Shown: positions 20,775 to 30,887 of the stretch, in pieces
Layout of the letters: each line of letters begins with the position of its first letter
Position numbering within the stretch: the first letter of the stretch is position 1
Assembly (NCBI RefSeq): GCF_037860835.1
Contig: NZ_JBBEOG010000002.1
Location: forward strand, 553,120 to 617,119
Source of the DNA: Aquipuribacter nitratireducens
GTDB lineage: Bacteria; Actinomycetota; Actinomycetes; Actinomycetales; JBBAYJ01
DNA: 64,000 bases
Reading direction: 5' to 3'
Made by a program: the position numbers and the translations under genes
Notes under the pieces: generated by a model
Told to the model about the DNA's origin: nothing
What the model saw: only the letters and a program-made list of their open reading frames with translations
The model's database searches: none

Positions 20775-21354
20775 GCGACCGGCCGGCGGCGGTCGCACCG
20801 TCCCGGGTGTCCGGGCCCCGCGGCAGCAGCCGGACCGGTCCGGTCCGACCCAGCCACCACCACGGGTCGACGTAGCGACCGGCGACCCGCACCCCCCAGT
20901 GCAGGCAGGCGGACCCGCACCCCGGGTGCACCGTCCCCGGCGAACGGGTCGCCACGACCTCGCCCGCCGCCACGACAGCCCCCACCGGCACCACCGCGCT
21001 CACCGGCTCGAGCGAGTGCTGGACGAGGCCACCCGGGCCCGCGGAGGCGACGACGACCACGCCACGACCCGCGACGGCGCCTGCGAACGTCACGACCCCC
21101 GCCGCGGGGGAGACGACCTCCGCGCCCCCGGCCGCCGGCAGGTCGACGCCGCGGTGCCCGGGGCCGTACTCGTGCGGTGGCGCGACGAACGGCCGCACCC
21201 GTTCACCCGCCACCGGCGGCACCCGCGCGCCGGTGACGGCGGTGGCGGCGCCGACCGGGACGAGCCGAGCGTGGGCGGGACCGACCGGGGCCGCGGGCGC
21301 GGACCCGAGGGCGAGCGCGGCGACCACGAGGGCGGGCAGGAGCGACCAGGACAT
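20761..21354 (-). CDS. Secreted M23-type (LytM) peptidase-like protein
   Basis: A 197-residue protein with an N-terminal signal peptide ([21 protein letters not shown]) and a LytM/M23 domain. Visible are the zinc-ligand motif [30 protein letters not shown], and a C-terminal ACLHWGVRV. In canonical M23 enzymes the last motif is H-x-H; here the first His is Cys, so catalysis is uncertain and the protein may only bind peptidoglycan. A short M23 protein divergent from rpsB is a common actinobacterial arrangement. The long upstream frame extension would run into the rpsB promoter and is rejected. Confidence 0.86.
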   Translation of the reverse strand: MSWSLLPALVVAALALGSAPAAPVGPAHARLVPVGAATAVTGARVPPVAGERVRPFVAPPHEYGPGHRGVDLPAAGGAEVVSPAAGVVTFAGAVAGRGVVVVASAGPGGLVQHSLEPVSAVVPVGAVVAAGEVVATRSPGTVHPGCGSACLHWGVRVAGRYVDPWWWLGRTGPVRLLPRGPDTRDGATAAGRSLSVR

Positions 21355-21456
21355 CGCCCCAGCCTGCGCGGAGGGGCTCGCCGCCCGTCGTGCGCTCCGC
21401 GGCCGCTGTGGACGGGTCCCCGCTGCGCCGGCCTGTGGGGACGTCACGACGACGGT

Positions 21457-21485
21457 TTGGAGCGCCGTCGGCGGGGCCGTACCAT
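21457..21485 (+). promoter_or_regulatory. Predicted rpsB-tsf promoter
   Basis: TTGGAG (21457-21462) and TACCAT (21480-21485) are separated by exactly 17 bases, a good housekeeping sigma match. The gap 21355-21698 is otherwise non-coding: it holds the divergent M23 upstream region and a leader of about 205 bases ending in the ribosome site GGAAGGA. The leader length leaves room for regulatory structure, but no known motif was recognised. Confidence 0.6.
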
Positions 21486-21698
21486 CGCACCTGCCACCGG
21501 GTCCGCCCGGTGAGCTCGCGCGCCCTCGTCCGCACCGTGCCCGCAGCCCACACGCTGAGTCGCCCGGTCGGGGGAGGTCCCCGGTCCGCCCCCCGCCAGG
21601 GGAGCGGGAGGACCACCCAGGGCGCCAGGCGCGACGCCGACCGGCGTCGCGGGACAACCGGACCGGGCGCCCGCGGGCGCCGGAAGGAGTGCGTCGGC

Positions 21699-22673
21699 AT
21701 GGCCGTCGTCACCATGCGCCAGCTCCTCGAGAGCGGCGTCCACTTCGGGCACCAGACCCGTCGCTGGAACCCCAAGATGAAGCGCTTCATCTTCACCGAG
21801 CGCAACGGCATCTACATCATCGACCTCCAGCAGTCGCTGGAGTTCATCAACGTCGCGTACGACTTCATCAAGCAGACCGTCGCCCACGGCGGCACGGTGA
21901 TGTTCGTCGGCACGAAGAAGCAGGCCCAGGAGCCGGTGGCCACGCAGGCCGCCCGGGTCGGTATGCCCTACGTCAACCAGCGCTGGCTCGGCGGCATGCT
22001 GACGAACTTCCAGACCGTGTCGAAGCGCCTCCAGCGCCTCCGCGAGCTCGAGACGATCGACTTCGACGACGTCGCCGCCTCCGGCCTCACGAAGAAGGAG
22101 CTCCTCGTGCTCCGCCGTGAGAAGGAGAAGCTCGAGAAGACCCTCGGCGGTCTCCGCGACATGAGCAAGATCCCGAGCGCGGTGTGGGTCGTCGACACGA
22201 AGAAGGAGCACCTCGCCGTCAGCGAGGCGAAGAAGCTCGGCATCCCCGTCATCGCGATCCTCGACACCAACTGCGACCCCGACGAGGTCGACTACAAGAT
22301 CCCGGGCAACGACGACGCGATCCGCTCCGTCGCGCTGCTCACCCGCGTGGTCGCCGACGCCGTCGCCGACGGTCTCGTCGCCCGCTCCGGCGGCGGCGAC
22401 ACCGCGACCGCGGAGGAGCCGCTCGCCGAGTGGGAGCGCGAGCTCCTCGCCACGGGCGACGCCCAGGCCGCCGCGAGCGAGCCCGCCACGGCCGGCGGCA
22501 TCGAGGCGGCCGCGGCCCCCGTCGCGCAGCCCGACGCGAGCGAGGCCGCCGAGGAGGTCGCCCAGACCCCCGCCGACGAGACCCCCGCGACCCAGTCGCC
22601 GGTCTCGGAGACCCCGACCGCGGAGACCGCGGCCGCCGACGGCACCACGGCGGCGCAGCCCTCGCAGTCCTGA
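21699..22673 (+). CDS. rpsB: 30S ribosomal protein S2
   Basis: A 324-residue S2. The conserved core is [54 protein letters not shown] and [17 protein letters not shown]. After about residue 245 an acidic Ala/Pro/Thr-rich tail follows, with [13 protein letters not shown] and similar units; such tails are usual in actinobacteria. S2 joins the 30S subunit late and helps anchor S1. ATG start with GGAAGGA upstream. It is followed by tsf, as in nearly all bacteria. Confidence 0.97.
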   Translation: MAVVTMRQLLESGVHFGHQTRRWNPKMKRFIFTERNGIYIIDLQQSLEFINVAYDFIKQTVAHGGTVMFVGTKKQAQEPVATQAARVGMPYVNQRWLGGMLTNFQTVSKRLQRLRELETIDFDDVAASGLTKKELLVLRREKEKLEKTLGGLRDMSKIPSAVWVVDTKKEHLAVSEAKKLGIPVIAILDTNCDPDEVDYKIPGNDDAIRSVALLTRVVADAVADGLVARSGGGDTATAEEPLAEWERELLATGDAQAAASEPATAGGIEAAAAPVAQPDASEAAEEVAQTPADETPATQSPVSETPTAETAAADGTTAAQPSQS

Positions 22674-22759
22674 CCTGATCCTCCCGGGGCGACGCACCGC
22701 ACGACGGCGCCCAGCCCCGGGAGGCCACCCCCACCGCAGACACCACCGGAGGAGAGTCC

Positions 22760-23590
22760 GTGCCCAGCTACACCGCCGCCGACATCAAGGCCCTGCGCGA
22801 GCGCACGGGTGCCGGCATGCTCGACGTCAAGAAGGCGCTCGACGAGGCCGAGGGCGACACCGCCAAGGCCGTCGACATCCTGCGCGTCAAGGGCCTCAAG
22901 GGCGTGACGAAGCGCGAGGGCCGCAGCGCGAGCAACGGCCTCGTCGCCGCGCACGTCGAGGGCGGCACGGGCGTCCTCGTCGAGGTCAACTGCGAGACCG
23001 ACTTCGTCGCGAAGGGCGAGACGTTCCAGGCGCTCGCCCAGCAGGTCCTCGACGCCGCCGTCAGCAGCGGCGCCGCCGACGCCGAGGCGCTCGCCTCGGT
23101 CGACGCGGGCGACGGCCGTACCGTCCAGCAGCTGCTCGACGACGGCAACGCCACCATCGGGGAGAAGCTCGTCCTGCGCCGGGTCGCCCGCGTCGAGGGC
23201 GACCAGGTCGCGAGCTACCTGCACCGCACGAGCCCCGACCTGCCCCCGCAGATCGGCGTCCTCGTCGCCTTCTCCGGCGACGACGCCGCCACGGCCCGCG
23301 ACGTCGCGCTCCACACCGCCGCCATGTCCCCCCGCTACCTCACGACCGACGAGGTCCCCGAGGAGCAGCTCGAGGCCGAGCGGCGCATCGCCCACGAGAC
23401 CGCCGTCAACGAGGGCAAGCCCGAGCAGGCGCTGCCGAAGATCGTCGAGGGCCGGCTCAAGGGCTACCTCAAGGAGAACGTCCTGCTCGAGCAGGCCTTC
23501 TCCAAGGACAACAAGAAGAGCGTCGGCCAGGTCCTCTCCGAGGCCGGCCTCAGCGTCTCCGCCTTCGCGCGCTTCCGCGTCGGCGCCTGA
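22760..23590 (+). CDS. tsf: Elongation factor Ts
   Basis: This 276-residue factor exchanges GDP on EF-Tu. The N-terminal UBA-like domain ([22 protein letters not shown] cut at about residue 25) and the core motif [16 protein letters not shown] are clear. The dimerisation region shows VAFSGDD and [14 protein letters not shown]. The GTG start has GGAGGA upstream. It is co-transcribed with rpsB, and a hairpin after it probably ends the unit. Confidence 0.97.
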   Translation: MPSYTAADIKALRERTGAGMLDVKKALDEAEGDTAKAVDILRVKGLKGVTKREGRSASNGLVAAHVEGGTGVLVEVNCETDFVAKGETFQALAQQVLDAAVSSGAADAEALASVDAGDGRTVQQLLDDGNATIGEKLVLRRVARVEGDQVASYLHRTSPDLPPQIGVLVAFSGDDAATARDVALHTAAMSPRYLTTDEVPEEQLEAERRIAHETAVNEGKPEQALPKIVEGRLKGYLKENVLLEQAFSKDNKKSVGQVLSEAGLSVSAFARFRVGA

Positions 23591-23616
23591 CGAGCAGCAC
23601 CCGGCACCACCCAGCG

Positions 23617-23648
23617 GCGGCGCGCCCCGGCTCCTCGGGTCGCGCCGC
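23617..23648 (+). terminator. Hairpin between tsf and pyrH
   Basis: 13-base arms (23617-23629 and 23636-23648) pair with one mismatch around a 6-base loop. It is GC-rich with no T-run, and probably terminates or attenuates rpsB-tsf transcription. A TACAAC hexamer at 23655-23660 could then be a weak pyrH -10. Confidence 0.55.
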
Positions 23649-23690
23649 TGCTGGTACAACGGGCAGCACACCGAGCAGGACGGGGCCGAC

Positions 23691-24467
23691 GTGACCACCA
23701 CGACGACGACGGGGCCGACCACGGCGCCCGCCACGCAGGAGCAGGCGCTGCGCGTCCGACCGGAGGGCCGCCGCGTGCTCCTCAAGCTGTCGGGCGAGGC
23801 CTTCGGCGGGGGAGCGGTCGGGGTCGACCCGGACGTCGTCGCCCGCGTCGCGCGCGAGATCGCCGACGCCGCCGCGCGCGGTGTCCAGATCGCGATCGTC
23901 GTCGGTGGCGGCAACTTCTTCCGCGGCGCCGAGCTGTCGCAGCGCGGCATGGAGCGCTCCCGCGCGGACTACATGGGCATGCTCGGCACGGTGATGAACT
24001 GCCTGGCGCTGCAGGACTTCCTCGAGCAGGCCGGCCGGGACACGCGCGTCCAGACGGCCATCACCATGGGGCAGGTCGCCGAGCCGTACATCCCCCGCCG
24101 GGCGATCCGCCACCTCGAGAAGGGCCGGGTCGTCATCTTCGGCGCCGGTGCGGGTCTGCCGTACTTCTCGACCGACACCGTGGCGGCGCAGCGGGCGCTC
24201 GAGGTCAAGGCCGATGCCGTCCTCATGGGCAAGAACGGCGTCGACGCCGTCTACACCGCGGACCCGCGGACGGACCCGACGGCGACCCGGCTGGAGCACC
24301 TCACGTACGGGGACGCGCTTCGCGAGGGCCTCAAGGTCGTCGACGCGACCGCCTTCAGCCTCCTCATGGACAACCGCCTGCCGATGGTCGTCTTCGGCAT
24401 GGAGGGCGCGGGCGATGTCACGCGCGCGCTGGTGGGTGAGAGGATCGGGACGCTCGTCACCGGCTGA
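23691..24467 (+). CDS. pyrH: UMP kinase
   Basis: A 258-residue hexameric amino-acid-kinase-family enzyme that phosphorylates UMP to UDP. Motifs: [76 protein letters not shown] and [16 protein letters not shown] threonine-rich N-terminal tag of about 25 residues precedes the fold. GTG start; the context rpsB-tsf-pyrH-frr is universal. Confidence 0.97.
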   Translation: MTTTTTTGPTTAPATQEQALRVRPEGRRVLLKLSGEAFGGGAVGVDPDVVARVAREIADAAARGVQIAIVVGGGNFFRGAELSQRGMERSRADYMGMLGTVMNCLALQDFLEQAGRDTRVQTAITMGQVAEPYIPRRAIRHLEKGRVVIFGAGAGLPYFSTDTVAAQRALEVKADAVLMGKNGVDAVYTADPRTDPTATRLEHLTYGDALREGLKVVDATAFSLLMDNRLPMVVFGMEGAGDVTRALVGERIGTLVTG

Positions 24468-24506
24468 CCCGCCGATGACGCCTGCCCAGGACGGAAGGAA
24501 CCCGAC

Positions 24507-25064
24507 GTGATCGACGAGGCCCTGCTCGAGGCCGAGGACAAGATGGACAAGGCCGTCCAGGTCGTGAAGGAGGACTTCGCGGGAATCCGGACGGGCCGGG
24601 CGAACCCCGGCATGTTCTCCAAGATCATGGTCGACTACTACGGCGCCCCCACGCCCCTGCAGCAGCTCGCGTCCTTCCAGATCCCCGAGGCGCGCATCGT
24701 CCTGGTCTCGCCGTACGACCGCAGCGCGATGGGCGCGGTCGAGCGGGCGCTGCGCGACAGCGACCTCGGCGTCAACCCCTCCAACGACGGGAACATCATC
24801 CGCCTCGTCCTGCCGCAGCTCACCGAGGAGCGGCGCCGCGACTACATCAAGCTCGCACGCTCCAAGGCGGAGGAGGCGAGGGTGTCGGTGCGCAACATCC
24901 GCCGCCGCGCCAAGGAGGAGATCGACCGGACCGTCCGCGACGGCGAGGCGGGCGAGGACGAGGGCACCCGCGCGGAGAAGGAGCTCGAGGCCGTGACGAA
25001 GCGTCACGTCGAGCTCGTCGACGAGCTGCTCAAGGGCAAGGAAGCCGAGCTGCTGGAGGTGTGA
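24507..25064 (+). CDS. frr: Ribosome recycling factor
   Basis: A 185-residue protein of the standard length that splits post-termination ribosomes with EF-G. Recognisable segments are [36 protein letters not shown], and [14 protein letters not shown] in the three-helix stem. The GTG start has GGAAGGA upstream. Its stop is one base before the cdsA start, so the two are coupled. Confidence 0.97.
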   Translation: MIDEALLEAEDKMDKAVQVVKEDFAGIRTGRANPGMFSKIMVDYYGAPTPLQQLASFQIPEARIVLVSPYDRSAMGAVERALRDSDLGVNPSNDGNIIRLVLPQLTEERRRDYIKLARSKAEEARVSVRNIRRRAKEEIDRTVRDGEAGEDEGTRAEKELEAVTKRHVELVDELLKGKEAELLEV

Positions 25065-25065
25065 G

Positions 25066-25977
25066 GTGAGCGTCCCGACGAGCCCGGGCGGCGCCGGGCC
25101 ACGGCGCGTCGCGGTCGTCCCCGACACCCCCGAACCGGCACCGACCTCGGCGACGACCCGGCCCCGCGCCTCGCGGGCGGGGCGGAACCTCCCGGCCGCC
25201 GTCGCCGTCGGCACCGGACTGGGCGCGCTCGTCGCCCTCGCGCTGTTCGTCCGCAAGGAGGCGTTCGTCGTCCTCACCGCGGCGGCCATCGTGCTCGCGC
25301 TGTGGGAGCTCGCCAACGCGTTCCGCGCGCGGCGCATCCGCATCCCCGTGGTCCCCGTCGTCGTCGGGGCGGTCGGCATGCTCGCCTCCGCCTTCCTCGC
25401 CGGCGCCGAGGCGCTCTTCGTGTCGTTCGCCCTCACGGCTTTCGCGGTCCTGCTGTGGCGGGTGCTCGACGGGCCCAACCCGGTCCGCGACGTCACGGCG
25501 GGCGTCTTCACCGCCGCGTACGTGCCGTTCCTCGCCGGCTTCGCCATGCTCATGCTCGCCGCGCCGGACGGCGCCTACCGGGTGCTCGCGTTCCTCATGG
25601 TGGCCATCGGCAGCGACGTCGGTGGCTACGCCTTCGGCTCGGTGTGGGGCAAGCACCCCCTGGCTCCGAACGTGAGCCCGAAGAAGTCGTGGGAGGGGCT
25701 GCTCGGCTCGGCGGTGTTCGCCGTCGTCCTCGGCGTCCTGGGAGTGGTCCTCGGCCTCGGTGGTCCCTGGTGGGTCGGGGCGCTGCTCGGCCTCGTCGTC
25801 GTCGTCACCGCGACGGTCGGGGACCTGTCGGAGTCGCTGCTCAAGCGGGACCTCGGCATCAAGGACATGGGCAGCCTCCTGCCCGGTCACGGCGGGATCA
25901 TGGACCGCCTCGACTCCCTGCTGCCGGCCGCGCCGGTCGCCTACGTGCTGCTGACGCTCCTCGTGCCCCTGCCCTGA
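25066..25977 (+). CDS. cdsA: Phosphatidate cytidylyltransferase
   Basis: A 303-residue integral membrane enzyme making CDP-diacylglycerol from phosphatidate and CTP. About eight hydrophobic segments follow a charged N-terminal region of about 45 residues. The family signature is intact near the C-terminus: SESLLKRDLGIKDMGSLLP followed by GHGGIMDRLDS. Earlier motifs are SDVGGYAFG and NVSPKKSWEG. GTG start one base after frr. Confidence 0.96.
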   Translation: MSVPTSPGGAGPRRVAVVPDTPEPAPTSATTRPRASRAGRNLPAAVAVGTGLGALVALALFVRKEAFVVLTAAAIVLALWELANAFRARRIRIPVVPVVVGAVGMLASAFLAGAEALFVSFALTAFAVLLWRVLDGPNPVRDVTAGVFTAAYVPFLAGFAMLMLAAPDGAYRVLAFLMVAIGSDVGGYAFGSVWGKHPLAPNVSPKKSWEGLLGSAVFAVVLGVLGVVLGLGGPWWVGALLGLVVVVTATVGDLSESLLKRDLGIKDMGSLLPGHGGIMDRLDSLLPAAPVAYVLLTLLVPLP

Positions 25978-26063
25978 CCGCGACGAGCCCGACCGGGCCG
26001 GTGTCGGCGAGCCGGCATCCGGTCCGTCCTCCGGCCGACGGACCTCGCCCACCACGCGCGCTC

Positions 26064-26102
26064 GGCTTCTCCACGTAGTCGGACCGAGCTCGTGGAGGAG
26101 CC
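26064..26102 (+). terminator. Hairpin after cdsA
   Basis: 12-base arms (26064-26075 and 26091-26102) pair with one G-T wobble around a 15-base loop. It is 86 bases past the cdsA stop and probably terminates that operon. Its right arm also covers the Shine-Dalgarno GGAGGAG of the short frame that follows. Confidence 0.5.
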
Positions 26103-26201
26103 ATGAACCCCCTGGCCGCACCCGTCGCCCGCACCCTGGCCGCTCGACGCGCTGCTCCTCGCCCTGCTGCTCGGGGCCACCGCGCCGTCACGTACACGTG
26201 A
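26103..26201 (+). CDS. Possible 32-codon peptide or gene remnant
   Basis: ATG 26103 has an excellent ribosome site (GTGGAGGAG) and runs 32 codons to TGA. The first 12 codons look natural (MNPLAAPVARTL); later ones are arginine-rich. Another frame then reads LDALLLALLLGATAP, resembling a hydrophobic segment. This may be a frameshifted remnant or a tiny leader peptide. Its end overlaps the 14-base palindrome TCACGTACACGTGA (26188-26201). No known family. Confidence 0.22.
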   Translation: MNPLAAPVARTLAARRAAPRPAARGHRAVTYT

Positions 26202-26211
26202 CGACGCGTGC

Positions 26212-28641
26212 TCAGGGCTCCTCGCCGCCCCACACCCAGCCCCGCACCTCCGGCATGTCCTCCCCGTGCGTGCGGGTGTACCGCTTGTGCTCGACGAGCC
26301 TCGCGTACAGCTCCTCGCGGGCGTGGGCGCCGACCGCCTGCAGGCGCGGGACCCGCTCGATGACGTCCATCGCGACGTGGAAGCGGTCGATGTGGTTCAC
26401 CACCGCCATGTCGAACGGCGTCGTCGTCGTGCCCTCCTCGATGTAGCCGCGCACGTGGATGTTGTCGTGGTTGGCCCGCCGGTACGTCAGCCGGTGGATG
26501 AGCCACGGGTAGCCGTGGTAGTTGAAGATCACCGGCTTGTCGGTGGTGAACAGGGAGTCGAAGCCGGCGTCGGAGAGCCCGTGCGGGTGCTCCCGGTCGG
26601 ACTGCAGCCGCATGAGGTCGACGACGTTGACGAAGCGCAGGCGGAGGTCGGGGAACCAGCCGCGCAGCAGGTCGGCGGCGGCGAGCGCCTCCATCGTCGG
26701 CACGTCACCCGCGCACGCGAGGACGACGTCGGGCTCGACGCCCTCGTCGGTGCTCGCCCACCGCCAGATCCCGATGCCGTTCGTCGCGTGGACCTCGGCC
26801 GCCTCCCGGTCGAGGTACTGCGGCGACGGCTGCTTGCCCGCCACGATCACGTTGATGTACTGGCGGCTGCGGAGGCAGTGGTCGGCGACGCTCAGGAGCG
26901 TGTTGGCGTCCGGCGGCAGGTAGACCCGCACGACCTCGGCCTTCTTGTTGACGACGTGGTCGATGAACCCCGGGTCCTGGTGGCTGAACCCGTTGTGGTC
27001 CTGCCGCCACACGTGGGAGGTCAGGAGGTAGTTGAGGCTCGCAATGGGCCGGCGCCACTCGATCTCGTTCGTCGTCTTCAGCCACTTGGCGTGCTGGTTG
27101 ACCATCGAGTCGACGATGTGGATGAACGCCTCGTAGCAGCTGAAGAAGCCGTGCCGTCCGGTGAGCAGGTAGCCCTCGAGCCAGCCCTGGCACGTGTGCT
27201 CGGACAGGATCTCCATGACCCGGCCGTCGGGGGCGAGCCCCGTGTCGGTGTCGAGGACCTCCTCCTGCCACGCGCGCCCGGTCACCTCGAGGATCGCCTG
27301 GAGGCGGTTGGAGTTGTTCTCGTCCGGTGCGAAGACCCGGAAGGCGCGCTCCGGCGGGGCCTTCTCGAGGTCCTTCGCCATGACGTCGCGGAGGAACTCG
27401 CCGAGGACGGCGGTCGCGCCGGCGGTGCTGCGGCCGGGGGACGGCACGTCGACGCAGTAGTCCCGCCAGTCCGGTAGGCGCAGCGAGCGACGGAGGATGC
27501 CGCCGTTCGCGTGCGGCGTCGCGCTCATGCGCCGCTCCCCGGCGGGCGACAGGCGCCGGACCAGCTCGACCGGTGCCCCGTCGTCGTCGAAGAGCTCCTC
27601 GGGGCGGTACGAGCGCAGCCACTCCTCGAGGACGCGGCGGTGGCCGTCGTCCGAGCGCGCGTCGGAGAAGGGCACCTGGTGGGAGCGCCAGTGGTCCTCG
27701 ATCGGTTTCCCGTCGACGGACTTCGGTCCGGTCCAGCCCTTCGGGCTGCGCAGGACGATCATCGGCCAGCGCGGGCGACCGTCCCGACCGGAGGTGCGGG
27801 CGCGGGACTGGATGTCGGCGATCTCGTCGAGGCAGCGGTCCATCGTCCGGGCCATCGCGTGGTGCATGGCGTCGGGGTCGCTGCCGGCGACCTCGTACGG
27901 CTCCCAGCCGTTGCCGCGCAGCATCGCGTGCAGCTCCTCGGCGGGGATCCGCGCGAGCACGGTCGGTCCGGCGATCTTGTAGCCGTTGAGGTGGAGCACC
28001 GGGAGGACCGCCCCGTCGTGCACGGGGTCGAGGAACTTGTTGGAGTGCCAGCTCGTCGCGAGCGCCCCGGTCTCGGCCTCCCCGTCGCCGACGACGCACG
28101 TCACGACGAGGTCGGGGTTGTCGAAGGCCGCCCCGAACGCGTGCGAGAGCGCGTACCCGAGCTCACCGCCCTCGTGGATCGACCCGGGCGTCTCGGGGGC
28201 GACGTGGCTCGGGATGCCGCCGGGGAAGGAGAACTGCGTGAACAGCCGCCGCATGCCCGCCTCGTCCTGCGGCACGTCGGGGTAGACCTCGCTGTACGTG
28301 CCGTCGACCCACGCGGCGGCGACGGGTCCCGGTCCGCCGTGGCCGGGCCCCATGACGTACATCATCTCGAGGTCGCGCTGCAGGATGACGCGGTTGCAGT
28401 GCGCCTGGATGAAGTTGAGTCCCGGCGTGGTGCCCCAGTGCCCCAGCAGCCGCGGCTTGGTGTGCTCCGGCGCGAGCGGCTCCCGCAGCAGCGGGTTCCC
28501 CATGAGGTAGATCTGCCCGACGGACAGGTAGTTGGTCGCGCGCCACCACGCCTGGAGCGCCTCGAGCTCCTCGGGTGGCAGGTACGGCTCGCGCAGGTCG
28601 ACGGTGGCGGTGGTCTCGCTCGTCTCGCTCGTCTGGCTCAC
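26212..28641 (-). CDS. xfp: Xylulose-5-phosphate/fructose-6-phosphate phosphoketolase
   Basis: An 809-residue thiamine-diphosphate enzyme that splits xylulose-5-P (and often fructose-6-P) with phosphate into acetyl-phosphate and an aldose phosphate. Seen are [37 protein letters not shown], the ThDP motif [21 protein letters not shown] and [11 protein letters not shown]-terminal domain begins near TYRRANHDN. The length is full for the family. The most likely start is GTG 28641 (MSQTSETSE). It stands alone on the minus strand between cdsA and rlmN, which are neighbours in many relatives, so it looks inserted. No acetate kinase or phosphotransacetylase gene is nearby. Confidence 0.95.
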   Translation of the reverse strand: MSQTSETSETTATVDLREPYLPPEELEALQAWWRATNYLSVGQIYLMGNPLLREPLAPEHTKPRLLGHWGTTPGLNFIQAHCNRVILQRDLEMMYVMGPGHGGPGPVAAAWVDGTYSEVYPDVPQDEAGMRRLFTQFSFPGGIPSHVAPETPGSIHEGGELGYALSHAFGAAFDNPDLVVTCVVGDGEAETGALATSWHSNKFLDPVHDGAVLPVLHLNGYKIAGPTVLARIPAEELHAMLRGNGWEPYEVAGSDPDAMHHAMARTMDRCLDEIADIQSRARTSGRDGRPRWPMIVLRSPKGWTGPKSVDGKPIEDHWRSHQVPFSDARSDDGHRRVLEEWLRSYRPEELFDDDGAPVELVRRLSPAGERRMSATPHANGGILRRSLRLPDWRDYCVDVPSPGRSTAGATAVLGEFLRDVMAKDLEKAPPERAFRVFAPDENNSNRLQAILEVTGRAWQEEVLDTDTGLAPDGRVMEILSEHTCQGWLEGYLLTGRHGFFSCYEAFIHIVDSMVNQHAKWLKTTNEIEWRRPIASLNYLLTSHVWRQDHNGFSHQDPGFIDHVVNKKAEVVRVYLPPDANTLLSVADHCLRSRQYINVIVAGKQPSPQYLDREAAEVHATNGIGIWRWASTDEGVEPDVVLACAGDVPTMEALAAADLLRGWFPDLRLRFVNVVDLMRLQSDREHPHGLSDAGFDSLFTTDKPVIFNYHGYPWLIHRLTYRRANHDNIHVRGYIEEGTTTTPFDMAVVNHIDRFHVAMDVIERVPRLQAVGAHAREELYARLVEHKRYTRTHGEDMPEVRGWVWGGEEP

Positions 28642-28711
28642 GGTGACCAGCGAACCCCGGGCACGCCCCCGCGACAACAGGACGTAGGTCCGGGCAGGCG
28701 CCCGGGCACGG

Positions 28712-28717
28712 CACACT
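28712..28717 (+). promoter_or_regulatory. -10 element of rlmN, leaderless type
   Basis: CACACT ends 6 bases before the rlmN GTG. A transcript starting at the usual distance would begin at or next to the start codon. No ribosome site precedes the GTG, which fits leaderless translation. Confidence 0.45.
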
Positions 28718-28723
28718 GGGCCC

Positions 28724-29848
28724 GTGCCCGTCGAGCTCGTCATGGCCCCACCGCGTCGCGGCAAGCCCCCGCAGCACCTCGCCGACCTCACGGGCGAGGA
28801 GCGCGCCGCCGCCGTCGTCGCGGCGGGGCTGCCCCGGTACCGCGCCCAGCAGCTGTCCCGCCACTACTTCGCGCGCTTCACCTCCGACGCCGCCGCGATG
28901 ACCGACCTCCCGGCGGCCGAGCGCGACGCGGTGGTCGCCGCTGTCCTCCCGTCGCTGCTCACGCAGGTGCGCCGCCTGGAGGCGGACCACGGCGCGACCG
29001 TCAAGACGCTGTGGCGGCTCTTCGACGGCTCCCTCGTCGAGAGCGTCCTCATGCACTACTCCGACCGCACGACGCTGTGCCTGTCGAGCCAGGCGGGCTG
29101 CGGGATGGCGTGCCCCTTCTGCGCCACCGGCCAGCAGGGTCTCACCCGCAACCTGTCGGCCGCCGAGATCGTCGACCAGGTGGTCCGCGCATCCGCGGCG
29201 ACCGGCCGTCGTGTGAGCAACGTCGTGTTCATGGGCATGGGGGAGCCGCTCGCGAACTACGGCTCCGTCGTGACGGCCCTGCGCCGCATGACCGACCCCG
29301 CACCGGAGGGGCTCGGGATCTCCGCCCGCCACGTCACGGTGTCGACCGTCGGCCTCGTCCCGGCGGTCGAGCGCCTCGCCGCCGAGGGCCTCCCCGTCAC
29401 GCTGGCCGTCAGCCTCCACACCCCGGACGACGACCTCCGCGACGAGCTCGTCCCCATCAACACCCGCCACAAGGTCGGGGAGCTGCTCGACGCGGCCCGG
29501 CACTACTTCGAGGTGACCGGGCGGCGCGTCAGCATCGAGTACGCCCTCATCCGCGACGTCAACGACCACGCGTGGCGCGCCGACCTGCTCGCGAAGGAGC
29601 TCAACCGCCGCGGTCGTGGCTGGGTCCACGTCAACCCCATCCCCCTCAACCCCACGCCGGGGTCGCGCTGGACGGCCTCCGACCCCCGCGTCGAGCACGA
29701 GTTCGTGCGGCGGCTGCGCGCGGCGGGCATCCCCACCACTGTCCGGGACACCCGCGGCCGCGACATCGACGGGGCGTGCGGGCAGCTCGCCGCCCAGGAC
29801 CTCGTCCAGCCGCGCGAGGACGCCGGGGCAGAGGGCGGCGGCGCGTGA
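28724..29848 (+). CDS. rlmN: 23S rRNA (A2503-C2)/tRNA methyltransferase RlmN
   Basis: A 374-residue radical-SAM enzyme methylating A2503 of 23S rRNA and A37 of some tRNAs. The iron-sulfur cysteines are in CGMACPFC (Cys126, 130, 133), followed by [33 protein letters not shown] and a C-terminal [18 protein letters not shown] carry further conserved residues, including the C-terminal Cys involved in catalysis. GTG 28724 fits the leaderless promoter; an in-frame ATG at 28742 is an alternative. The stop overlaps the DivIVA-like gene. Confidence 0.95.
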   Translation: MPVELVMAPPRRGKPPQHLADLTGEERAAAVVAAGLPRYRAQQLSRHYFARFTSDAAAMTDLPAAERDAVVAAVLPSLLTQVRRLEADHGATVKTLWRLFDGSLVESVLMHYSDRTTLCLSSQAGCGMACPFCATGQQGLTRNLSAAEIVDQVVRASAATGRRVSNVVFMGMGEPLANYGSVVTALRRMTDPAPEGLGISARHVTVSTVGLVPAVERLAAEGLPVTLAVSLHTPDDDLRDELVPINTRHKVGELLDAARHYFEVTGRRVSIEYALIRDVNDHAWRADLLAKELNRRGRGWVHVNPIPLNPTPGSRWTASDPRVEHEFVRRLRAAGIPTTVRDTRGRDIDGACGQLAAQDLVQPREDAGAEGGGA

Positions 29849-30381
29849 GCGGCGAGCTGTTCCACCGAGCCGGGGCCCTCCGCAAGGGCTACGACCGCTC
29901 CCAGGTCGAGGACTTCCTCGACCGCGCGAAGCAGGTGTGGGACGACGGCGGCCCGCCCGGTTCCGTGACCTCTTGGCACGTGCGGACCGTCGGCTTCGAC
30001 CTGCGGAGGCGCGGGTACGACGTCGCCGCCGTCGACGAGGCCCTCGACCGCATCGAGGACGCCTTCGTCCAGCGGGAGGAGCGCGCCGGGCCGACGTCGT
30101 GGCGCGAGACCGAGGAGGCGGTCCTCGCGCGGCTCGAGCGGCAGGACGGGCACCGGTTCCCCCGCGGGCGGGGCCTGCGCCTCGGCTACCGCGTCGACGA
30201 GGTCGACGCCCTGTGCGAGCGGGTGCGCGGCCACCTCGTGCTGGGGGAGTCCCTCCACGTCGACGACGTCCGTGCGTCCGTGTTCCGGGGGTCCCGCGGC
30301 TCCCGCGGTTACCGCGAGGCGCCGGTCGACGCCTACCTCGACCGGGTGGTCGACGTCATGCGCAGGCGCGGCTCCGGCTGA
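29845..30381 (+). CDS. DivIVA-motif repeat protein
   Basis: A 178-residue protein built from about four copies of the short N-terminal DivIVA signature: [23 protein letters not shown], here split as residues 5-27; [21 protein letters not shown] (about 50-70); [18 protein letters not shown] (about 110-127); and [21 protein letters not shown] (about 150-170). DivIVA/Wag31 uses one such motif to sense membrane curvature and a long coiled coil to assemble; no coiled coil is present here. It could be a membrane-associated adaptor. The GTG overlaps the rlmN stop, so it is co-transcribed. Confidence 0.82.
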   Translation: MSGELFHRAGALRKGYDRSQVEDFLDRAKQVWDDGGPPGSVTSWHVRTVGFDLRRRGYDVAAVDEALDRIEDAFVQREERAGPTSWRETEEAVLARLERQDGHRFPRGRGLRLGYRVDEVDALCERVRGHLVLGESLHVDDVRASVFRGSRGSRGYREAPVDAYLDRVVDVMRRRGSG

Positions 30382-30410
30382 CCTGCGCGCGCGTGCCGCG
30401 GAACGGCCGG

Positions 30411-30815
30411 TCACCGTCCGGGCAGCTCGAGCAGACCGAGGACCCGGTCCACGCTGATCTCGACGGCGACGCGCGAAGGGCGCTCGCGCGGCGGCCGGTA
30501 CCGCTCGGTGTACCGCCGCACGGCCTCGGCGACCCGGTCCGGGTCGTCGGTCACCACGCCGGTGCCCTCGAGGGTCAGCCACCTCCACCCCTCGACCTGG
30601 CAGAGGGTGAGCCGGGAGCCGCGCTGGACGTTGCGGACCTTCTGCGTACCGGGGCTCGTGATGACGCGGGCGAGGCCCGCGTCGTCGTCCCACGTGAAGC
30701 CGACGGGGACCGTGTGGATCGTGCCGTCGGCGCGCAGCCCGGACAGGGTGGCGAGGTGACGCTCGGCGAGGAAGTCGAGGGCGGCCGGTGGCAGGGCACG
30801 CGGGTCGAGGGCCAC
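30411..30815 (-). CDS. PPOX-class F420-dependent enzyme
   Basis: A 134-residue split-beta-barrel flavin/F420-binding protein of the pyridoxamine-phosphate-oxidase-like superfamily. The pattern LAERHLATLSGLRADGTIH, VPVGFTWDDD, KVRNVQRGSRLTLCQV and GWRWLTLEGTGVV is typical of the probable F420-dependent group. The substrate is unknown. The start is taken as GTG 30815 (VALDPRALPP). It is convergent with the DivIVA-motif gene and divergent from the aldehyde dehydrogenase at 30888. Confidence 0.87.
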   Translation of the reverse strand: MALDPRALPPAALDFLAERHLATLSGLRADGTIHTVPVGFTWDDDAGLARVITSPGTQKVRNVQRGSRLTLCQVEGWRWLTLEGTGVVTDDPDRVAEAVRRYTERYRPPRERPSRVAVEISVDRVLGLLELPGR

Positions 30816-30874
30816 GGCGCCCAGGGTGGCACGCCTCGGCGCGGGGGGCTCGCGACAGCGTCCGGCGGTCGCAG

Positions 30875-30880
30875 TACTGT
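30875..30880 (+). promoter_or_regulatory. -10 element of gabD-like gene, leaderless type
   Basis: TACTGT ends 7 bases before the GTG start of the dehydrogenase, with no ribosome site in between. This suggests a leaderless transcript. Confidence 0.45.
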
Positions 30881-30887
30881 CCGCGAC

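Noticed and set aside
26266..30381. Long plus-strand open frames across the phosphoketolase gene
   Set aside because: They mirror the minus-strand xfp codons; the minus strand encodes the full-length enzyme with its thiamine-diphosphate motifs.
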